NCBI GenBank assembly: GCA_946887345.1
Contig: CAMPKR010000173.1
Coordinates: 1-5,724, forward strand
Direction of reading: 5' to 3'
From: an uncultured Bacteroidota bacterium
Lineage (GTDB): Bacteria > Bacteroidota > Bacteroidia > Chitinophagales > Chitinophagaceae
Length of the DNA: 5,724 nt
A program made the position numbers and the translations under genes. Of the stretch, positions 1-3,239 are shown piece by piece (position 1 is the first letter of the stretch; every line of letters starts with the position of its first letter). The notes below the pieces were generated by a model. The model was not told the origin of the DNA. It ran no database searches and was given only the letters and a program-made list of their open reading frames with translations.

Positions 1-96
1 ACACATGGATTTGTGTGGGCCTCTGATAGTTTACAGCAAAAGCGAAAAGAAATATTTTTATTGCAATTCTCTTGCCCTTGTTGCCCCTACACTAAA

Positions 97-115
97 GTTT
101 AAACTATGTTTAAAC
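97..115. repeat. 19-base palindrome made of two GTTTAAAC sites
   Basis: Two copies of the self-complementary octamer GTTTAAAC (97-104 and 108-115) are separated by TAT, giving a near-perfect 19-base inverted repeat. It lies just beyond the T-tract of the tRNA terminator, in a stretch (1-116) where I see no convincing gene on either strand. The short open frames running in from position 1 have no recognisable motifs. The palindrome could be a protein-binding site or chance AT-rich sequence. Confidence 0.4.
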
Positions 116-116
116 C

Positions 117-158
117 GAAAAAAGAAAAAGGCTTGAAACTGTTGCCAGTCAAGCCTTT
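117..158 (-). terminator. Intrinsic terminator of the tRNA-Ile2 gene
   Basis: Read on the minus strand, a perfect 10-bp stem (AAAGGCTTGA paired with TCAAGCCTTT; plus-strand arms 127-136 and 149-158) is capped by CTG-GCAA-CAG, which can form three further pairs closed by a GCAA tetraloop of the GNRA type. A T-rich tail (TTCTTTTTT, plus-strand 118-126) follows immediately. It starts about 15 bases beyond the tRNA 3' end, which is the expected place and polarity to end the leftward tRNA transcript. Confidence 0.9.
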
Positions 159-172
159 CTAAATTGTAACTG

Positions 173-246
173 TGGTCCCACTAGGACTTGAACCTAGGAC
201 CACCTGATTATGAGTCAGGTGCTCTAACCAACTGAGCTATAGGACC
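173..246 (-). tRNA. tRNA-Ile2 (anticodon CAU, reads AUA after lysidine modification)
   Basis: The 74 bases fold as a complete cloverleaf: acceptor GGTCCTA with TGGGACC (one T-G wobble), D-stem GCTC/GAGC, anticodon stem CCTGA/TCAGG with loop CTCATAA (anticodon CAT), and T-stem CTAGG/CCTAG with loop TTCAAGT. The discriminator is A and the 3' CCA is not encoded (A is followed by CA). CAU anticodons belong to elongator Met, initiator Met or Ile2. Initiator is unlikely because position 1 pairs as G1-C72. The acceptor pairs C4-G69 and C5-G68 are those known to mark Ile2 for the lysidine synthetase TilS in E. coli, so Ile2 is preferred; elongator Met is the alternative. Heavy AUA use in nearby genes fits. 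Own promoter and terminator flank it. Confidence 0.88.
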
Positions 247-272
247 ATTGACTTGCGTCAAAAATTGGACTG

Positions 273-280
273 CAAATGTA
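273..280 (-). promoter_or_regulatory. -7 promoter box for tRNA-Ile2
   Basis: On the minus strand this reads TACATTTG, an exact match to the Bacteroidota -7 consensus TAnnTTTG. With usual spacing, transcription would begin near 269, giving a leader of roughly 20 bases before the tRNA 5' end at 246. The -33 region (minus-strand TTTTTTCC near 298-304) is T-rich but lacks a clear TTTG. The call rests on the -7 box and its position. Confidence 0.65.
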
Positions 281-331
281 GGCAGTTTTTTGAAAAAAGG
301 AAAAAAGTCTTTGACTGTTTATTTTTACCAG

Positions 332-961
332 ATGATAGAAGGAATAAGACATATCATCTTTGACCTGGGCGGGGTATTGCTCAACCTCGACTACTCACTT
401 ACAGAGCGGGCTTTCAGAGATTCGGGGATCAGTAATTTTGACGAGCTATTCTCACAGGCAAAGCAAGCTGAACTGTTCGATAGATTTGAAACAGGACATA
501 TATCTGAGGAGGAATTTATAGCCGGTCTGCAAAAGCTGGTAACTATGGAGCTGAGCGGCGAGAATATCAGGAATGCATGGAATGCGATGCTTTTGGACTT
601 TCCGCTGAAGAGGCTGCAGCTACTGCAGCAGTTGCGACTGCATTATGACCTGGTTTTGCTGAGCAATACTAACGGTATACATGAGGCTGCCTTCAGTAAG
701 ATATTGCTGGACAGCAGAGGGGTGAGCATAGGGGAGTTTTTTGACAAGGTCTACCTTTCACACAGGATGGGTATGAGGAAACCGGATGAGGAGATATTCA
801 GAAAAATACTGGAGGATACAGGCTTTAAGCCGGAGCATACCTTATTTATAGATGATAGTATTCAGCATGTAGAGGGGGCACGCAAGCTGGGCATCAAAGC
901 CATACACCTGGAAAAAGGAATGACGATAGAGGATAATATCTTCCTGCCGAAGGGGAGGTGA
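332..961 (+). CDS. HAD-superfamily phosphatase, YihX-like
   Basis: 209-residue cytosolic hydrolase of HAD subfamily IA. All four HAD motifs are visible: motif I FDLGGVLLN with nucleophile D11, motif II LLSNTN with S111, motif III GMRKPD with K150, and motif IV FIDDS with D174/D175. The stretches VLLSNTNG, VYLSHRMGMRKP and the EGARKLGI segment resemble E. coli YihX, an alpha-D-glucose-1-phosphate phosphatase. A helical cap lies at about residues 25-100. The position two after the nucleophile is Gly13 rather than Asp, as in YihX (DLGN), so this is a trait of the subgroup and not damage. Start: the frame stays open upstream to a TTG at 248, but that part would overlap the tRNA promoter and lacks family similarity; ATG 332 puts motif I ten residues in, as expected. 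No Shine-Dalgarno is seen. The stop lies two bases from that of the convergent gene. The exact substrate is unknown; related sugar-phosphate or nucleotide phosphatases are possible. Confidence 0.88.
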   Translation: MIEGIRHIIFDLGGVLLNLDYSLTERAFRDSGISNFDELFSQAKQAELFDRFETGHISEEEFIAGLQKLVTMELSGENIRNAWNAMLLDFPLKRLQLLQQLRLHYDLVLLSNTNGIHEAAFSKILLDSRGVSIGEFFDKVYLSHRMGMRKPDEEIFRKILEDTGFKPEHTLFIDDSIQHVEGARKLGIKAIHLEKGMTIEDNIFLPKGR

Positions 962-963
962 TA

Positions 964-1179
964 TTATTTTATTTCTTCATAATCTATATAGTCGCCGTCT
1001 ACAACTTTGGGCTTGGAAGGCTGGGGGTTGGAGGCTTGTTGCTGCATTTCTTCCATGCGGGACTGCATTTCGCGCATTTGGGCCTTAACAGTACGACCGG
1101 CGCGAAGAACGGGGATGAGTATCCTGGTAACGAACTTAAAAAGGACGTAAAAGAGGAAGAATAAGAGAACATACTTCAT
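964..1179 (-). CDS. Small membrane protein, DUF4834-like
   Basis: 71-residue protein with an N-terminal hydrophobic helix (about residues 3-26, rich in F, L, V), then a charged, Met/Gln-rich helix (about 30-49) that may form a short coiled coil, a Pro-rich linker (51-58), and an acidic tail ending GDYIDYEEIK. This layout, with a single N-terminal membrane anchor and a terminal YxDYEEI-type tail, is what I recall of DUF4834, a Bacteroidota family with no known function; the match is from memory. Helix prediction implies a single-pass inner-membrane protein; topology is not certain. ATG 1179 is used because the membrane helix begins immediately and a -7 promoter box lies seven bases upstream. 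The plus-strand frame over the same bases (958-1164) is its shadow. It is convergent with the HAD gene and divergent from rimP. Confidence 0.75.
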   Translation of the reverse strand: MKYVLLFFLFYVLFKFVTRILIPVLRAGRTVKAQMREMQSRMEEMQQQASNPQPSKPKVVDGDYIDYEEIK

Positions 1180-1186
1180 AAGTAAT

Positions 1187-1194
1187 CAAAGGTA
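1187..1194 (-). promoter_or_regulatory. -7 promoter box of the DUF4834-like gene
   Basis: On the minus strand this reads TACCTTTG, an exact TAnnTTTG match. Seven bases separate it from the ATG at 1179, so the predicted transcription start is near 1180-1184 and the mRNA would have almost no 5' leader. No clear TTTG -33 box is present 17-23 bases upstream, so the promoter may be weak or dependent on an activator. Confidence 0.6.
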
Positions 1195-1254
1195 CGTAAG
1201 CTGGGGATACCTGCCGTTAATGAAAATATAATTATAAGGGCCGGGAGAGGAAAT

Positions 1255-1285
1255 TTTGTGGGTTTTATTAAGTTCCGTATATTTG
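1255..1285 (+). promoter_or_regulatory. rimP-nusA-infB operon promoter
   Basis: TTTG (1255-1258), a 19-base spacer, then TATATTTG (1278-1285): both match the Bacteroidota primary sigma consensus (TTTG at -33, TAnnTTTG at -7) with ideal spacing. It is the best promoter in the window. Transcription is predicted to start near 1288-1290, leaving a leader of about 50 bases before rimP. That leader contains a terminator-like hairpin. Confidence 0.8.
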
Positions 1286-1287
1286 CA

Positions 1288-1356
1288 ATGGAATTAATCA
1301 GAAAGAAGGGGACTCGTGGAAGTCCCCTTGTTTTTTATCTATGTCAGACGTTTTAG
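1288..1356 (+). CDS. Possible 22-codon leader peptide across the rimP attenuator
   Basis: An ATG at 1288, at the predicted transcription start, opens a frame beginning MELIRKKGTRG and ending YLCQTF before TAG at 1354-1356. It covers both arms of the terminator hairpin (1306-1329) and overlaps the first codons of rimP in another frame. If translated, ribosomes would block hairpin folding and could couple translation to read-through. It would need leaderless or nearly leaderless initiation, and there is no ribosome binding site. It may be a chance frame in a short A-rich leader. Confidence 0.2.
   Translation: MELIRKKGTRGSPLVFYLCQTF
1306..1336 (+). terminator. Intrinsic terminator/attenuator in the rimP leader
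   Basis: A perfect 9-bp stem, AAGGGGACT (1306-1314) with AGTCCCCTT (1321-1329), has a six-base loop CGTGGA and is followed by GTTTTTT (1330-1336). This has the form of a factor-independent terminator. It lies downstream of the only good rimP promoter and ends four bases before the rimP ATG at 1341, so it sits inside the operon's 5' leader. The likely role is transcription attenuation of rimP-nusA-infB. Effects on mRNA stability or on start-codon access are alternatives. Confidence 0.85.
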
Positions 1357-1796
1357 AAAAAGTAAGGGGATTTTTAAAGCCGTTGCTGGAAGGAACTGAT
1401 ATGTTTATCGTGAATATGAAAGTGAAACCGATAAACAATATTAAAGTGTTTTTGGATGCGGATGAGGGATTATCGATCAGCAAGGCCGCGGGTATTAACC
1501 GCAAGTTGCACCACCTGATAGAAGAAGCCGGCATGTTCCCCGAAGGGGATTATTCTCTGGAGGTTTCGAGCCCCGGAGTAGATGAGCCGCTGAACGGTGT
1601 GCGGCAATACAGGAAGAACATAGGCCGCAAAGTGCTGGTAACTCAGACAGATGGTACCGAGCACACGGGCATACTTAAGGAACTGACTGAGGAAAACCTG
1701 ACACTGGAGGTGAAACTCCCCAAGAAGAAAGAAACAATGATGGTAGAGATACCGCTGGTAAATATTAAAACAACTATAGTACAAATCATTTTTTAA
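1341..1796 (+). CDS. rimP: Ribosome maturation factor RimP
   Basis: 151-residue cytosolic factor for 30S ribosomal subunit maturation; the family binds free 30S particles and helps late assembly around protein S12. The family signature YSLEVSSPGVDEPL is at residues 71-84, ending the N-terminal alpha/beta domain (about 1-84). The C-terminal SH3-like beta domain (about 88-151) includes NIGRKVLV and the strand-rich tail. Length is typical of the family. ATG 1341 lies right after the leader hairpin and its T-tract, with no Shine-Dalgarno. First gene of the rimP-nusA-infB cluster; 43 bases separate it from nusA with no terminator between, so co-transcription is expected. Control is probably through the leader terminator. 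Confidence 0.95.
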   Translation: MSDVLEKVRGFLKPLLEGTDMFIVNMKVKPINNIKVFLDADEGLSISKAAGINRKLHHLIEEAGMFPEGDYSLEVSSPGVDEPLNGVRQYRKNIGRKVLVTQTDGTEHTGILKELTEENLTLEVKLPKKKETMMVEIPLVNIKTTIVQIIF

Positions 1797-1839
1797 ATAT
1801 AAAACGGAGTGCAGTGACACTTCGTAAAATCTGATAATT

Positions 1840-3090
1840 ATGGCAAGTATCAATCTTATCGATTCGTTCCAGGAGTTTAAGGACGCTGAAAATATAGACC
1901 GTCCGACGCTGATGAAAGTTATCGAAGACGTGTTCAAAACCCTGCTGCGTAAGCGCTACGTTACGGACGAGAACTTTGACGTTATCGTTAACGACCAGAC
2001 AGGTGACCTTGAAATATTCCGCAGGCGTGAAATAGTAGAGGACGAAATGATTGAAGATGAAAACATGCAAATTCCACTTTCGGAAGCTGTAAAGATAGAG
2101 CCTGACTATAGTGTGGGTGAAGAGGTTTATGAAGAGATAAATGTGATGGACTTTGGCCGTCGTGCTATACTGGCAGCAAAGCAAACCCTGGCAGCGCGCA
2201 TCGGTGACCTGAAGAAGAATAACCTGCTGAAGAAATACTCTGACCGCATAGGTGAGATCATAAACGGCGAGGTTTACCAGATATGGAAAAAAGAAATATT
2301 ATTGCTGGATGACGAAGGCAATGAACTGATAATGCCGAAATCGGAGCAGATACCTACAGACTTCTTTAAAAAGGGCGAATCTGTTCGCGCTGTGGTAAAG
2401 AAAGTAGAGATGCGTAATAACACACCCGTTATTATACTGAGCCGTACTCACTCATCATTCCTGGAGAAACTGATGGAGATAGAGGTACCGGAAATAATGG
2501 ATGGCCTGATAGTTATAAAGAAAATAGTACGCGAGCCGGGCGAAAGGGCAAAGGTGGCTGTCGAAAGCTACGACGACCGTATAGATCCTGTAGGCGCTTG
2601 TGTAGGTATGAAGGGTAGTCGTATACACGGCATCGTTCGTGAACTGCGCAATGAAAACATAGATATCATCAACTACACTGCTAATACGCAGCTGTTGATA
2701 CAGCGTTCGCTTACTCCTGCCAAGATCAACAGGATAGAGCTGAATAATGAAGAAAGTAATGCTAATGTTTACCTGGAGCCGGACCAGGTGTCCCTGGCCA
2801 TTGGTAAGAAGGGTGTAAACATTAAGCTGGCACAGGAACTGACCGGATATGCGATAGACGTGTACCGTGACGTGCAAGACGAAGAAATAGGATACGATAT
2901 CGACCTGGAAGAATTCTCAGATGAGATCGAAGGTTGGATCATAGATGAATTCAAGAAGATAGGTTGCGATACTGCCCTCAGTGTTATGAACCTGTCAGTA
3001 GAAGAACTGGTTCGTCGCACAGACCTTGAAGAAGAGACAGTAAAGGATGTGCAGCAGATATTGAAGGCTGAATTTGAAAATGAAGCATAG
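1840..3090 (+). CDS. nusA: Transcription elongation/termination factor NusA
   Basis: 416-residue RNA polymerase-binding factor that modulates pausing, intrinsic termination and antitermination. Domains in order: N-terminal RNAP-binding domain (about 1-130), S1 RNA-binding domain (about 135-200, beginning GEIINGEVYQ), KH1 (about 230-295, GxxG loop GMKG at 256-259), KH2 (about 300-345, GKKG loop at 322-325), and a C-terminal helical stretch (about 360-416) with a helix-hairpin-helix-like part, SVEELVRRTDLEEETV. It lacks the pair of acidic AR repeats that extend E. coli NusA to 495 residues, as in many non-proteobacterial forms. ATG 1840 gives the usual family start, MASINLIDSF. Isoleucine codons are mostly AUA (about 28 of 46 by hand count). 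NusA acts on hairpin-dependent pausing and termination, so the terminator in its own operon leader is a plausible feedback target (inference). Confidence 0.97.
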   Translation: MASINLIDSFQEFKDAENIDRPTLMKVIEDVFKTLLRKRYVTDENFDVIVNDQTGDLEIFRRREIVEDEMIEDENMQIPLSEAVKIEPDYSVGEEVYEEINVMDFGRRAILAAKQTLAARIGDLKKNNLLKKYSDRIGEIINGEVYQIWKKEILLLDDEGNELIMPKSEQIPTDFFKKGESVRAVVKKVEMRNNTPVIILSRTHSSFLEKLMEIEVPEIMDGLIVIKKIVREPGERAKVAVESYDDRIDPVGACVGMKGSRIHGIVRELRNENIDIINYTANTQLLIQRSLTPAKINRIELNNEESNANVYLEPDQVSLAIGKKGVNIKLAQELTGYAIDVYRDVQDEEIGYDIDLEEFSDEIEGWIIDEFKKIGCDTALSVMNLSVEELVRRTDLEEETVKDVQQILKAEFENEA

Positions 3091-3128
3091 TTTATAGGGG
3101 TTAACCGCCGCGATAAGCTGAATATACA

Positions 3129-3197
3129 GCCTTTTACGGGGCAGAAGACAGCCTACTTAGCTAAAAAAACAGTAGGTTTGTGCATCCTGTAAAAGGC
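3129..3197 (+). promoter_or_regulatory. Structured RNA element in the nusA-infB gap
   Basis: The 149-base gap between nusA and infB contains a long inverted repeat: GCCTTTTACGGGG (3129-3141) pairs over 13 bases, two of them G-U, with TCCTGTAAAAGGC (3185-3197). Inside it, GCCTACT (3151-3157) pairs with AGTAGGT (3171-3177), closing a 13-base A-rich loop. No T-tract follows, so it does not look like a simple terminator. It may be a cis-regulatory leader for infB, a processing or stability element, or a binding site for a translation factor. No known RNA family was recognised. Confidence 0.55.
3173..3180 (+). promoter_or_regulatory. Candidate internal -7 promoter box for infB
   Basis: TAGGTTTG matches TAnnTTTG exactly and would start transcripts near 3183, about 55 bases before infB. 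No TTTG or TTG -33 box is found 17-23 bases upstream, and the bases overlap the right arm of the inner hairpin. The match may be coincidental, or the site may give infB a secondary promoter independent of the rimP leader. Confidence 0.3.
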
Positions 3198-3239
3198 AGC
3201 GAAGACCAATAACGAAGAAGAATTTTTTGTAAAAAGCGA

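Noticed and set aside
1..16. Short inverted repeat ACACA...TGTGT at the window edge
   Set aside because: Only five base pairs with no T-tract; it may be part of something to the left, but nothing here supports a call.
1..136. Open plus-strand frames entering from the left edge (ending near 102 and 136)
   Set aside because: Too short, no recognised motif, and one runs through the tRNA terminator; no basis for calling a gene end or an integrase remnant.
286..313. TTTG (289-292) and TCTTTG (308-313) as a promoter for the HAD gene
   Set aside because: The second box lacks the TA of TAnnTTTG and the spacing (about 13) is too short; no convincing promoter for this gene was found.
248..331. N-terminal extension of the HAD protein from TTG 248
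   Set aside because: It overlaps the tRNA promoter region, lacks similarity to the family, and ATG 332 gives the normal distance to motif I.
958..1164. 68-codon plus-strand frame with a hydrophobic start
   Set aside because: It is antisense to the DUF4834-like gene, which has a coherent membrane helix, family-like acidic tail and a -7 box.
1797..1839. Possible hairpin in the rimP-nusA gap
   Set aside because: Only three to four pairs (GTG/CAC) and no T-tract; not distinguishable from chance.
1470..2184. Minus-strand frames opposite rimP and nusA (1470-1937, 1786-2184) and 2455-2877
   Set aside because: Antisense to well-supported genes, no family resemblance, no promoter box at a suitable distance.
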